Of a DNA stretch of 25,391 nt, positions 16,755 through 24,685 are shown piece after piece. A program made the translations under genes and the position numbers. The stretch lies in contig JAVBRK010000114.1 of the NCBI GenBank assembly GCA_031548005.1, forward strand, positions 1 through 25,391. Reading direction: 5' to 3'. This stretch comes from BNXB01 sp031548005 (GTDB lineage Bacteria; Bacteroidota; Bacteroidia; Bacteroidales; Azobacteroidaceae). Below the pieces are notes generated by a model. The model made no database searches, was not told the DNA's origin, and saw only the letters and a list, made by a program, of their open reading frames with translations. Position 1 is the stretch's first letter, and every line of letters begins with the position of its first letter.

Positions 16755-17915
16755 ATGAAACGGATACTGTCACTAATACTACTATCGCTTTTTGTAGTAT
16801 GTTCTTTTGCTCAAAATGAAGCAGATACTACTACACAGCATCTTAACTGGCTTAAACGTTATCAGATAAAAATGGCGGTTAAAGAAAAAGAAGGTGGCTT
16901 GATGATTACTCCTGTGCTTGGTCCGGGATATACTCCGGAATTAGGATTTACGATTGCCGGAGGAGCGCTTTTCTCTGTCAAGACAGACCGTTCAGATTCG
17001 TTACTGAAGCGTTCTTCATTTCCGGTTACTGTAGGACTTTCTTCTACCGGCGCCTATTTTGTTCAATCGAAAGTAACCACATTCTGGCTACACGATAAGC
17101 TTCGTGTTAATGCTGATATCTGGTTTAAAAATATGCCCGATAATTATTTCGGTACAGGTTATGAGAATGGGAAAAATGTTGAAAAATCGGACTCTACAAC
17201 GAAATACGACCGTTTATGGTTTCAGATAAATCCACAGGTTTTCTGGCAGTATAAACCCGATTTTTTTGTGGGAGGAGCTTTGGATATTAATTATACCAAA
17301 GGAAAAGACCCTTCTCCGGGAGTCGCGGCAGATGAAAGTTATATCCGGTATAATGATAAACCTTTCAATGCGGGTCTTGGTGTTCATTATATGATCGATT
17401 CGAGGGACATTCCCGTCAATGCCTGGAAAGGTTGGTATTTTCTTGCACAGGCGATGTTTTACGGATATTATTTAGGGGGACAGAATAACTACCAGGTATA
17501 TAATTTGGACACTCGTCGCTATATCCGTTTATTTAAACCGGGTCAGACGCTGGCTATGCAGATCCGTGGACGATTTGCAGTAGGGAATGTTCCCTACGGG
17601 GAAATGTCGCAATTAGGAACCCCTTTCGATTTGCGGGGATATCTCTGGGGACAGTACCGCGATAAGTCGATGCTTTTCGGAATTGCCGAGTACCGGCATT
17701 CATTTTACAAACAGAACGGAGAGCGTAGCAAACACGCTGTTATCGGTTGGATTGCAGCAGGTTCGATCGCTCCGGATCTGAGATTCGAAAATTGGTTGCC
17801 GAACGGCGGGATCGGTTACCGGTTCGAGGTTCAGCCCCGAATGGCCATCCGGTTGGATTTTGGAATCGGAAAAGACTCCCGCGGATTTTATTTTAATTTC
17901 AATGAAGCTTTCTAA
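16755..17915 (+). CDS. Omp85/BamA-family surface antigen-like outer-membrane protein
   Basis: A 386-residue exported protein. The signal peptide is MKRILSLILLSLFVVCSFA, residues 1-19. The mature part is a barrel with repeated amphipathic strands, GGALFSVKTDRSD near the N terminus, a central GWYFLAQAMFYGYYLGGQNNY, PFDLRGYLWGQYRDKSMLFGIAEYRH, and a last strand RLDFGIGKDSRGFYFNFNEAF ending in phenylalanine. The LRGY.WGQYRDKSM.....EYRH stretch matches the surface-antigen (D15) pattern with the (V/I)RG(F/Y) motif. There are no POTRA domains before the barrel, so it is a stand-alone barrel unlike BamA or TamA. The ATG at 16755 is preferred to 16728, as it puts the signal peptide at the N terminus. 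Function unknown; possibly a porin or lipid-related barrel. Confidence 0.78.
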   Translation: MKRILSLILLSLFVVCSFAQNEADTTTQHLNWLKRYQIKMAVKEKEGGLMITPVLGPGYTPELGFTIAGGALFSVKTDRSDSLLKRSSFPVTVGLSSTGAYFVQSKVTTFWLHDKLRVNADIWFKNMPDNYFGTGYENGKNVEKSDSTTKYDRLWFQINPQVFWQYKPDFFVGGALDINYTKGKDPSPGVAADESYIRYNDKPFNAGLGVHYMIDSRDIPVNAWKGWYFLAQAMFYGYYLGGQNNYQVYNLDTRRYIRLFKPGQTLAMQIRGRFAVGNVPYGEMSQLGTPFDLRGYLWGQYRDKSMLFGIAEYRHSFYKQNGERSKHAVIGWIAAGSIAPDLRFENWLPNGGIGYRFEVQPRMAIRLDFGIGKDSRGFYFNFNEAF

Positions 17916-17923
17916 TCTTGCTA

Positions 17924-18283
17924 CTATACCTTTTCAAGCAGGTATTTTTCTGTAAAATAAGACAGCCAATCCGGATCGATCTCCATCCGGAGAATATAAT
18001 CGGTATTGTTGTTTATCCGGACTGTGAATCCAGCCTCGATGTGGAATGTTTTTCCTCTCCAACGCTCGTTTTCAGAAGTCATGACGTGATTTTTGCTGAC
18101 AAATAAAGCTTCCCGCGCCTGGCCGAAATTTTCGAACATCCATTGCACCGGCTTATCGGATAAAAAACGACGCCAGGAAGAATCTTCGATCATATCTGTC
18201 CGTAGACATACGCTGTGTTGAAGGCAGTCTTCAAAAAAACCGGCAGATTGAGGAACTTTGAAAGTGATATCGGTATAATTCAT
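17924..18283 (-). CDS. Conserved-looking protein of unknown function, coupled to ruvC
   Basis: I do not recognise this 119-residue protein. It has no signal peptide, membrane segment or familiar metal or nucleotide motif. It is soluble, mixed alpha/beta in appearance, with many aromatic residues (W42, W48, W75, W105 region) and charged patches such as MTSENERWRGKTFHIEAGFTVRINN. Its ATG overlaps the ruvC stop by four bases (ATGA at 18280-18283), so it is translated with ruvC, and it ends 8 bases from the convergent barrel gene. The coupling suggests it is a real gene and may be expressed with the Holliday junction resolvase, but a functional link is inference only. Confidence 0.75.
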   Translation of the reverse strand: MNYTDITFKVPQSAGFFEDCLQHSVCLRTDMIEDSSWRRFLSDKPVQWMFENFGQAREALFVSKNHVMTSENERWRGKTFHIEAGFTVRINNNTDYILRMEIDPDWLSYFTEKYLLEKV

Positions 18284-18840
18284 GATATGATTTTTTTAGG
18301 ATTTTTATTGATAAAATCTTTCCAACTGTTGTATGCAGATTCTTTCACCGGATTGTTGCTCTGAAAATAATGACAAAGGGCCGCCGCCAGTCCATCGGTT
18401 GCATCCAATTGAGGTAACATTTGTTCATCGGCAATTTTCAGGTAACGCTGCAGCATCGCAGCTACTTGTTCTTTTGAGGCCCGTCCGTTACCGGTAATCG
18501 ACATTTTGATTTTCAGCGGAGCGTATTCGAAAATCGGAATATCGCGCGATAAAGCTGCCGCCATAGCCACTCCCTGAGCCCGTCCCAACTTAAGCATACT
18601 TTGCACGTTTTTTCCAAAAAAAGGCGCTTCGATGGCCAGTTCATCTGGCAAAAACTCATCGATCAAACCGATAATACGTTCGAAAATACGCCTCAAACGC
18701 AGGTAGTGATCGTCGTATTTATTCAGAACCAGCACTCCCATGGCCATCAATGAAGGTTTGTTATCGGTAACCTTCAGTATACCATATCCCATCACATTGG
18801 TTCCGGGGTCGATTCCTAGTATTATTTTTTCTTTAATCAT
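18280..18840 (-). CDS. ruvC: Crossover junction endodeoxyribonuclease RuvC
   Basis: A 186-residue Holliday junction resolvase that cuts four-way DNA junctions held by RuvAB. The four acidic catalytic residues are in place: D11 (LGIDPGTNVMGYG), E71 (LAIEAPFF), D146 and D149 (LDATDGLAAALCH). The DNA-contact stretch GNGRASKEQVAAMLQRYL is also present. The start ATG at 18838-18840 puts the first aspartate at the usual distance from the N terminus. A small unknown gene overlaps the stop codon. The gene is divergent from tRNA-Ala; ruvA and ruvB are not in the window. Confidence 0.96.
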   Translation of the reverse strand: MIKEKIILGIDPGTNVMGYGILKVTDNKPSLMAMGVLVLNKYDDHYLRLRRIFERIIGLIDEFLPDELAIEAPFFGKNVQSMLKLGRAQGVAMAAALSRDIPIFEYAPLKIKMSITGNGRASKEQVAAMLQRYLKIADEQMLPQLDATDGLAAALCHYFQSNNPVKESAYNSWKDFINKNPKKIIS

Positions 18841-18844
18841 TCAC

Positions 18845-18874
18845 TTTGAATTCAAAAAATTCTTCGTACCTTTG
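18845..18874 (+). promoter_or_regulatory. Promoter of tRNA-Ala
   Basis: The -33 box TTTG (18845-18848), an 18-base spacer and the -7 box TACCTTTG (18867-18874, matching TAnnTTTG) form the best complete Bacteroidetes promoter on the plus strand in this window. The expected transcript start is about 25 bases before the mature tRNA. Confidence 0.75.
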
Positions 18875-18906
18875 TGACTCTCAAAAAAGAGAGAATTATT
18901 CATTGC

Positions 18907-18980
18907 GGGGCATTAGCTCATCTGGCTAGAGCGTTAGACTGGCAGTCTAAAGGTGATCGGTTCGAGTCCGATATGCTCCA
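18907..18980 (+). tRNA. tRNA-Ala (anticodon GGC)
   Basis: A 74-base cloverleaf folds completely: 7-bp acceptor stem (GGGGCAT with ATGCTCC), 4-bp D stem (GCTC/GAGC), anticodon stem TTAGA/TCTAA with loop CTGGCAG, 5-base variable region, and T stem ATCGG/CCGAT with loop TTCGAGT. The anticodon GGC reads GCC (alanine), and the G3-U70 wobble pair, the identity element for alanyl-tRNA synthetase, is present. The 3' CCA is not encoded (the discriminator A is followed by CAA), so it must be added after transcription. Confidence 0.97.
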
Positions 18981-19013
18981 CAAATTAAATTGACCATTAG
19001 CTGATTACAAAAT

Positions 19014-19062
19014 AAAAGGACTAAAAACAGGAGCCAAATGCTTTGTTTCTTTAGTCCTTTTT
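19014..19062 (+). terminator. Intrinsic terminator after tRNA-Ala
   Basis: AAAAGGACTAAA (19014-19025) pairs perfectly with TTTAGTCCTTTT (19050-19061) around a 24-base loop and ends in a T run. It lies 33 bases past the tRNA. It also overlaps the ATG at 19038 of the downstream reading frame, which argues against using that codon as the start of the amylase gene. Confidence 0.8.
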
Positions 19063-19193
19063 CTTTTGCAAAGATAGTACAGAGTTCCGGTGTAACAATG
19101 CTTCGTGAAAATAATCCTTATTATGAAACAGTGCGATGGGAATTTACGGATTCGTTAAAGAAATTATTTCAGGTCGCTTTTCTAAATTATCTT

Positions 19194-20888
19194 ATGAATA
19201 AAGACAGGATGATTATTTATCAGGTATTACCCCGGTTATTCGGTAATACCAATTCCAACAACCAATTCAATGGCTCTATTGCTGAAAATGGTTGTGGAAA
19301 GTTATCTGCATTTTCCGAAAAAGCATTGTCGGAAATCAAAAAAATGGGGTATACGCATGTTTGGTATACCGGGTTGATCGAGCATGCTACTAAAACGGAT
19401 TACTCGGCTTACGGAATTGATAAAGATCATCCGGCGGTGGTAAAAGGCAATGCCGGATCTCCCTATGCCATCAAGGATTATTTCGATGTAGATCCCGATC
19501 TGGCAGATGATGTGAGTAACAGAATGGCTGAGTTGGAAAGTTTACTGGAACGTACCCACCGTGCGGGATTGAAAATCATCATGGACTTTGTGCCGAATCA
19601 TGTTGCGCGGCAATACCGGTCGGATGCTAAGCCTGAAACTGTTACTGATCTGGGCGCGAATGATAATCAGCATACGACCTACGATGCGAACAATAATTTT
19701 TATTACATCCCAGGACAGGAACTTAACCCCGGGTTCAGCTTGGAAGACGAACAAGGGGTCCGGTATGAAGAATATCCTGTAAAAGCCACCGGAAACGACC
19801 GGTTCGATGCACATCCAACGACCAATGACTGGTATGAGACTGTGAAACTGAATTACGGGATCGATTTTCTCAGAGGAGGCCACTGTTACTTTGACCCGGT
19901 TCCTGATACCTGGAAAAAAATGCTTGAAATTCTGCTTTTCTGGGCTTCAAAAGGAATGGATGGTTTTCGTTGCGACATGGCCGAAATGGTTCCGGTCGAA
20001 TTCTGGGGCTGGGCTATCTCCCGGGTAAAAAAGCAATATCCGCAGATCGATTTCATAGCAGAAATCTATAATCCTGCTTCTTACAGAAAATATGTTTTTG
20101 GAGGAAAGTTCGATTATCTGTATGATAAAGTGGGCCTGTACGATACCTTAAGGGCTATTATCCGTCAAGAGCAGAGTGCAGCGGCTATTACCCACTGCTG
20201 GCAGTCGCTCGACGATATCCGTGGAAAAATGCTGTACTTTCTCGAAAATCATGATGAGCAACGGATTGCTTCGGATTTTTTTGCAGGGAGTCCCGAAAAA
20301 GCGTTTCCCGCCATGATTATTCTTGCAACCCTTTACACGAATCCTCTGATGGTTTATTCCGGACAGGAATTGGGAGAGCCGGGTATGGATCGTGAGGGTT
20401 TCAGCGGAAAAGACGGGCGTACTACTATTTTTGATTATTGGAGTGTCGAATCTCTTCGGAATTGGTACAATGAGGGTAATTTCGGAGTGAAAAACCTGAC
20501 GAAAGTACAAAAAGAAACCAGAAGCTTTTATACCAAACTGTTGGGTATTTGTAATAAAGAAAAAGCAATCAGCGAGGGTATTTCTTATGATTTGATGTAT
20601 GCTAATTATCACAATGAACGGTTCGATTCCGGGAAGCAGTTTGCCTTTATGCGGCAATCTGGGAAAGAAGTCCTGCTGATTGTGGTTAACTTTGATCAAC
20701 AGGATGTCGGTGTTGCCGTGTTTTTACCGGCTCATGCATTCTCGTTCATGAAGATCAAACCGTCCGGCTCCCGTACAGGAAAAGAGTTATTAACCGGGAA
20801 AGATTTTAATACTGCATTGAATCCGGATTCGTTTGTAGAGCTTCAGGTTCCCCGGAATAGCGGCTGTATTTTAAAGTTTCTGTCGTGA
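19194..20888 (+). CDS. Alpha-amylase family (GH13) glycoside hydrolase
   Basis: A 564-residue GH13 enzyme acting on alpha-1,4/1,6-glucans. The (beta/alpha)8 barrel begins at once with MIIYQVLPRLFGN. Conserved regions are intact: region I MDFVPNHVARQY, region II MDGFRCDMAEMVP with the nucleophile aspartate (about 261), region III FIAEIYNP with the acid/base glutamate (about 290), and region IV FLENHDEQRIA with the third aspartate (about 354). A C-terminal beta domain ends in SGCILKFLS. There is no signal peptide with this start, so it is probably cytoplasmic and used on stored or imported oligosaccharides. I chose the ATG at 19194 since the domain starts there; 19098 (32 residues longer) is possible, and 19038 lies in the tRNA terminator. 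No SusC/SusD genes are beside it. Confidence 0.88.
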   Translation: MNKDRMIIYQVLPRLFGNTNSNNQFNGSIAENGCGKLSAFSEKALSEIKKMGYTHVWYTGLIEHATKTDYSAYGIDKDHPAVVKGNAGSPYAIKDYFDVDPDLADDVSNRMAELESLLERTHRAGLKIIMDFVPNHVARQYRSDAKPETVTDLGANDNQHTTYDANNNFYYIPGQELNPGFSLEDEQGVRYEEYPVKATGNDRFDAHPTTNDWYETVKLNYGIDFLRGGHCYFDPVPDTWKKMLEILLFWASKGMDGFRCDMAEMVPVEFWGWAISRVKKQYPQIDFIAEIYNPASYRKYVFGGKFDYLYDKVGLYDTLRAIIRQEQSAAAITHCWQSLDDIRGKMLYFLENHDEQRIASDFFAGSPEKAFPAMIILATLYTNPLMVYSGQELGEPGMDREGFSGKDGRTTIFDYWSVESLRNWYNEGNFGVKNLTKVQKETRSFYTKLLGICNKEKAISEGISYDLMYANYHNERFDSGKQFAFMRQSGKEVLLIVVNFDQQDVGVAVFLPAHAFSFMKIKPSGSRTGKELLTGKDFNTALNPDSFVELQVPRNSGCILKFLS

Positions 20889-20966
20889 AAAGATAGAAAT
20901 AATGGCTGTTTCGGGATACAAGGTATTTTGGTGAAGTGAATATGTGATATATTCTAAAGTTTATAT

Positions 20967-20974
20967 TACTTTTG
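20967..20974 (+). promoter_or_regulatory. -7 box for prs; decides its start codon
   Basis: TACTTTTG matches TAnnTTTG and lies 26 bases before the ATG at 21001. The GTG at 20944 that opens a longer frame is upstream of this box and would not be transcribed. Confidence 0.5.
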
Positions 20975-21000
20975 CAATAAATTTAATCTATTCTTTTGAC

Positions 21001-21939
21001 ATGCAAGCAGGAGCTCCATTTAAAGTCTTTTCCGGGACCAATTCCCGTTATTTAGCAGAAAAAATATGCAATAGCCTTAATTGTGAACTGGGTCATATGA
21101 ACATCGAGCGCTTTGCCGATGGTGAGTTTTCCGTGTCATATGAAGAATCCATACGGGGACGTTATGTGTTTCTTGTTCAGTCGACTTTCCCGAATTCGGA
21201 TAACCTGATGGAACTGTTGCTGATGATCGATGCGGCCAGAAGAGCTTCTGCCAAGTCCATTATCGCTGTTATTCCTTATTTCGGTTGGGCGCGCCAAGAC
21301 CGGAAAGATAAGCCCCGGGTAGCCATCGGCTCTAAATTAGTAGCTGATATGCTCAGTACTGCGGGTGTTAACCGTATTATAACCATGGACTTGCATGCCG
21401 ATCAGATCCAGGGATTTTTTAACGTACCAGTCGATCATTTGTATGCATCTTCCGTATTTTTAAATGAAATAAAAAATCTGAACCTCCCGAATCTGGTCAT
21501 TGCTACTCCCGATGTGGGAGGTACCAAGCGGGCCAATGCCTATGCCAAATACCTCAATGTGCCGATGGTGATCTGCTATAAATTGCGGAAAAAAGCGAAT
21601 GAAATAGCGGAGATGAAAGTAATCGGTGATGTAGAAGGCATGGATATATTACTGGTCGACGATATTGTCGATACCGCAGGAACTATTACAAAAGCAGCGG
21701 ATCTGATGTTATCTGCAGGCGCTGCATCTGTCCGGGCTATTGCTTCGCATGCCGTGATGTCCGATCCAGCTTCGTCCCGTGTCGATCTTTCTTCCCTGAC
21801 GGAAATTATTTTTACCGACAGCATTCCTTATTCCAAGAAATGTGAGAAGGTAAAAATCGTTTCAGTGGCCGATATGTTTGCCGATGCCATTCGCCGGGTA
21901 TATAACAACGAGTCGATCAGTTCGTTGTACCTGATCTGA
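21001..21939 (+). CDS. prs: Ribose-phosphate pyrophosphokinase (PRPP synthetase)
   Basis: A 312-residue cytosolic enzyme that transfers pyrophosphate from ATP to ribose 5-phosphate, giving PRPP for nucleotide, histidine, tryptophan and NAD synthesis. Seen: FSGTNSRYLAEKI at the N terminus, NIERFADGEFSVSYEES, the regulatory flexible-loop region PYFGWARQDRKDKPRVAIGSK, MDLHADQIQGFF, ATPDVGGTKRANAYAK, and the PRPP-binding loop DILLVDDIVDTAGT (about residue 220). Length is typical of class I bacterial enzymes. The ATG at 21001 is supported by the promoter just upstream. It may be the only PRPP synthetase, supplying the NadC step that follows NadA/NadB. It stands alone and ends in a strong terminator. 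Confidence 0.96.
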   Translation: MQAGAPFKVFSGTNSRYLAEKICNSLNCELGHMNIERFADGEFSVSYEESIRGRYVFLVQSTFPNSDNLMELLLMIDAARRASAKSIIAVIPYFGWARQDRKDKPRVAIGSKLVADMLSTAGVNRIITMDLHADQIQGFFNVPVDHLYASSVFLNEIKNLNLPNLVIATPDVGGTKRANAYAKYLNVPMVICYKLRKKANEIAEMKVIGDVEGMDILLVDDIVDTAGTITKAADLMLSAGAASVRAIASHAVMSDPASSRVDLSSLTEIIFTDSIPYSKKCEKVKIVSVADMFADAIRRVYNNESISSLYLI

Positions 21940-21980
21940 TCATTTAGTTATAGTTCTTTTCAGAAAAATCATAACCATAA

Positions 21981-22016
21981 AAAAACGGCCTCAAAAGTAA
22001 TTTTGAGGCCGTTTTT
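21981..22016. terminator. Bidirectional intrinsic terminator between prs and the TPR lipoprotein gene
   Basis: A 16-bp perfect stem (21981-21996 with 22001-22016) encloses a 4-base loop GTAA. The stem has a GC core (CGGCCTC) flanked by A and T tracts, so it has a T run on both strands and should stop transcripts from prs and from the gene ending at 22039. Confidence 0.92.
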
Positions 22017-22038
22017 GTTTTTGTCGAATCTGCCCGGC

Positions 22039-23733
22039 TTACTTCACAGCATTCAGGAAATCGGAATTGGTGATGTATTTCGCAAATTCCAAATCATTTA
22101 ATGCTCTGGAAGCAAGGCTTCTATCCATTGAGATAGCTTGCTTCAGGCTGGTAACAGCATTGCTCAGGTTGTTGGTGCGTGCAGCAACAACAGCTTTCAG
22201 GTAAGCGGTGGTAGCATTGGGATTCGCTACAGCGTTCAATGTAGCCAGCGCTTTGCTGTAATCCTTGTTCATCAGTTGTGCGATGGCTGCGTTGTTGCTT
22301 ACTGAATTTCCGAACGAAGCAGCAGCTTGTGCATAGTTTCCGTTCTGAACAGCCAATAGACCGAGGGCGTTGTTCAATTCTGCAACACCGGAAGACTTTC
22401 CGAAATATTGTTGAGCCTTGTCTGTTTCTCCTTTTGTTAAAGCGATCAGACCCAGGTTACAGTTAACCTCCGGAGCTGACCCCGACAGTTGAGCCGCTTT
22501 ATTGAACAATTGTTCGGCGTTGCTAAGCTGGCCTTTTGCATATTCGATTACCCCCAAGTTATTATAAGAGCGGAAATCGTTGGAATACAATTCACTTGCT
22601 TTTTTATAGATGACTTCTTTCTGATCCGGAGTTTTAACCAGGGTGGCAGCATATAGTAATTCTTCTACTGTCAGTGATTTCGGATTGGAAGCAGCCAGTT
22701 TGCTGATTTCTTCATCGCTTTTTCCGATGATTTCTACGTTGGCGGTCAAGCGGGAGCGTCTCAGTTGAGGCAGGATTTCTTCGGCCAGAACAGAGAAAAC
22801 GGAAGAGATATTCTTGATCTCACGTTCGCGTTGTTCCGGATCTTTATACATAGAAAGAACGCTCAATACCAGATTTTTATCCTGGATATTCGATTTTTCG
22901 ACCAATTCCTTGAAACCTTCCCAGTCTTGAGCAGTATAATGTGCAGACACCGGCGCATTTACTTTCGATTTTTTCATTTCATTAGAGAGGTATTCATTGG
23001 TGTTTTTCTCCCGGCGCTCCGCTAATTTTTCGTTTAATTCCAAACCTCCATCCGGAGATGCGTAAGCAGAAATTTCTACGTTTACATTCTGATTTGAAGC
23101 TTGATCTGCATTTTTTACAACGCCTTTCCAGTTTTCCAATTCAGCTTTTTTCAATTCGCTGGAACGTAGTTCCGCTTGTTGGATGAGGAACATGATATTA
23201 GCATTGTGAGCTTCTTTAATGATCCGTTGAAACTTGTCGGGTGCGATGGCTGGAATTTCGGATTTTGCGTCGGCCAATGTTGCGGTTGCTAATACGCCGT
23301 CGGCAATTTTTATTTCCGGAAGGGCTACCGTTTTATTTCCGATCTTTGCAGAAAAAGTCAGGAATAATTCTGATTTTTGCATGGCCGGAACATACTTAAA
23401 GTTGGATGTCATGGTTACGTTTGCTCCTGTTTTTTGAGGAATAACCTGACCGTTTCCTGCTACTTTCTCTCCCTGGAAAGTATATGAAGTTCCCCATGCT
23501 TCCCCTCCTTCATACCTCAATACCGGTACGACTTCTACAACGGCTTTTTTATTGAACCAGTTTTGTGGAAAAGTGGCGTTGATGGTGACCGGAACTTTAC
23601 CTCCGACTTCCTCTAACGGTTGAGGCTGAGCTTTGATGTATTCGGCTGCCAGCGGCTTCAGTTTTGAAGAACAGGAAGACAAACCCACCATAGTCAATAG
23701 AACCAACAGAGGCAAATAAATTTTTTTGCTCAT
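22039..23733 (-). CDS. Lipoprotein with OmpA-like region and TPR repeats
   Basis: A 564-residue exported lipoprotein. The signal peptide ends in a lipobox, LSSC with the acylated cysteine at about residue 21. The next 150 residues are a beta-rich domain of unknown type. Then comes an OmpA-like stretch with NVEISAYASPDGG and NEKLAERREKNTNEYL (about 225-255), which resembles the peptidoglycan-binding pattern but is interrupted and lacks a clean copy of its second half. From about residue 380 the protein is made of TPR-like helices (SYNNLGVIEYAKGQLSNAEQ, VNCNLGLIALTKGETDKAQQ, ELNNALGLLAVQNGNYAQAA). It probably sits in the outer membrane facing the periplasm as a scaffold. I start at 23733 because this places the lipobox normally; 23745 is possible. 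Confidence 0.8.
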   Translation of the reverse strand: MSKKIYLPLLVLLTMVGLSSCSSKLKPLAAEYIKAQPQPLEEVGGKVPVTINATFPQNWFNKKAVVEVVPVLRYEGGEAWGTSYTFQGEKVAGNGQVIPQKTGANVTMTSNFKYVPAMQKSELFLTFSAKIGNKTVALPEIKIADGVLATATLADAKSEIPAIAPDKFQRIIKEAHNANIMFLIQQAELRSSELKKAELENWKGVVKNADQASNQNVNVEISAYASPDGGLELNEKLAERREKNTNEYLSNEMKKSKVNAPVSAHYTAQDWEGFKELVEKSNIQDKNLVLSVLSMYKDPEQREREIKNISSVFSVLAEEILPQLRRSRLTANVEIIGKSDEEISKLAASNPKSLTVEELLYAATLVKTPDQKEVIYKKASELYSNDFRSYNNLGVIEYAKGQLSNAEQLFNKAAQLSGSAPEVNCNLGLIALTKGETDKAQQYFGKSSGVAELNNALGLLAVQNGNYAQAAASFGNSVSNNAAIAQLMNKDYSKALATLNAVANPNATTAYLKAVVAARTNNLSNAVTSLKQAISMDRSLASRALNDLEFAKYITNSDFLNAVK

Positions 23734-23803
23734 AATTGAATACATTAAATAGGTTAATAAACTGATTGTGTATAGTTTTTCTTGGAAAATCTGTTTAGCT
23801 ATG

Positions 23804-23811
23804 CAAAGCTA
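23804..23811 (-). promoter_or_regulatory. -7 box for the TPR lipoprotein gene
   Basis: Minus strand TAGCTTTG, an exact TAnnTTTG, about 70 bases upstream of the ATG. No clear -33 box is present. Confidence 0.4.
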
Positions 23812-23915
23812 CGGGTTAAAAATGATTTTAAGAAAAAAAATCACAGAAAATATGAACAGAATTAATACTTATTATGAAAATCACAATCTTATTGATGGAT
23901 TTACAGGTTCGTCCC

Positions 23916-24599
23916 TTATTGCATTGTATTGAACCGGATACTGGCTTTGACCAAGGCGATAGAAGCGATGGACTCTACCGGAATGTCAATCGGCTTGTAA
24001 TGTTCGTTGTAAGAAACCAACTTGATGAACCCTTTTTTTTCCGATTCATTGATGTATTTAACCACTACATACTCATCTCCATCGATCTGGTAAGCCAGAA
24101 TGTAGATATTCCCGAAATGGAGGTATTCGATGTTGTTAATTTGCTTAAAAACGACGATGTCTCCCGATTTAAGTAAAGGGTACATGCTGTCGCCGGTAAT
24201 AGACATTGCTCCGTCTACCTTCGACAGATGAGGGATACGCAGGGTATCGATAACATTCTGCCTGCCGCCGGCAAACAGGCTGTTCAGTCCTGCTGCTGCA
24301 TTGATATCGTAAAGCGGAATTTCCTGCTCCTCGTGATTTTTCTCACAGGCCCGGGGCTGGTAAACCGCCGGTGTTTCAACTTTCAACATTTCTCCCTTTC
24401 CGGTAATAAGCCATTCGAGATTAATCTCGGGATATCTTGCGATTATTTTCGCAATAAAAGCATCAGAAACGCTACTGTCTAATTTATCCCCATCAAGAAA
24501 TCCTCGCTTTATATCCGTCTCTTGAAAAAATGAAGGCAAATTAATTCCCTTATAATCAATAAATTCTAAAATTCTTTGCTTGGTTGTTGCGATTTTCAT
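23916..24599 (-). CDS. S24/LexA-like transcriptional regulator (phage-repressor type)
   Basis: A 227-residue regulator. Residues 1-70 form an N-terminal DNA-binding region of the kind common in Bacteroidetes regulators, with KQRILEFIDYKG and RYPEINLEWLITGKGEML. Residues 95-227 form a peptidase S24 domain: the catalytic serine is S138 in ITGDSMYPLLKSGD and the lysine is K181 in YVVVKYINES. An Ala-Gly pair (A103-G104 in NAAAGLNS) stands where LexA/CI repressors cleave themselves. Family knowledge suggests RecA-stimulated self-cleavage or stress-triggered inactivation. It is divergent from the secreted-protein gene at 24723, with palindromes between them, and probably controls itself and perhaps that gene. 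No other phage genes are seen. Confidence 0.85.
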   Translation of the reverse strand: MKIATTKQRILEFIDYKGINLPSFFQETDIKRGFLDGDKLDSSVSDAFIAKIIARYPEINLEWLITGKGEMLKVETPAVYQPRACEKNHEEQEIPLYDINAAAGLNSLFAGGRQNVIDTLRIPHLSKVDGAMSITGDSMYPLLKSGDIVVFKQINNIEYLHFGNIYILAYQIDGDEYVVVKYINESEKKGFIKLVSYNEHYKPIDIPVESIASIALVKASIRFNTMQ

Positions 24600-24620
24600 C
24601 GTAAAAAGTTTTTATATGTG

Positions 24621-24632
24621 CGATATATATCG
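24621..24632. promoter_or_regulatory. 12-bp perfect palindrome, candidate operator
   Basis: CGATATATATCG is fully self-complementary, with partial symmetry continuing a few bases out. It lies between the S24 regulator ATG and its -7 box, and directly abuts the plus-strand -7 box. Binding there could affect both promoters. The binding protein is inferred. Confidence 0.45.
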
Positions 24633-24640
24633 TATATTTG
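24633..24640 (+). promoter_or_regulatory. -7 box for the secreted protein gene
   Basis: TATATTTG matches TAnnTTTG, 82 bases before the ATG at 24723. No -33 box is evident; the palindrome occupies the spacer next to it. Confidence 0.45.
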
Positions 24641-24655
24641 TGAAATAATTCGCAA
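24638..24655. promoter_or_regulatory. 18-bp near-palindrome, second candidate operator
   Basis: TTGTGAA and TTCGCAA are inverted repeats with one mismatch around ATAA. The site touches the end of the plus-strand -7 box and the expected transcript start of the minus-strand promoter, so a dimeric repressor here could block both. Confidence 0.4.
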
Positions 24656-24685
24656 CAAAGATAGTAAATAAGAACAGTATTGCAA
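24656..24685 (-). promoter_or_regulatory. Promoter of the S24 regulator
   Basis: Minus strand -7 box TATCTTTG (24656-24663) and -33 TTG (24683-24685) are 19 bases apart, the standard Bacteroidetes spacing. The leader to the ATG at 24599 is about 50 bases. Confidence 0.6.

Noticed and set aside
20944..21000. GTG start giving a 19-residue longer Prs
   Set aside because: It is upstream of the -7 box at 20967-20974, and the family begins near the ATG at 21001.
24040..24590. Prophage or defence island signalled by the S24 regulator
   Set aside because: No integrase, excisionase, structural or toxin gene is visible in the window; the regulator alone is not enough.
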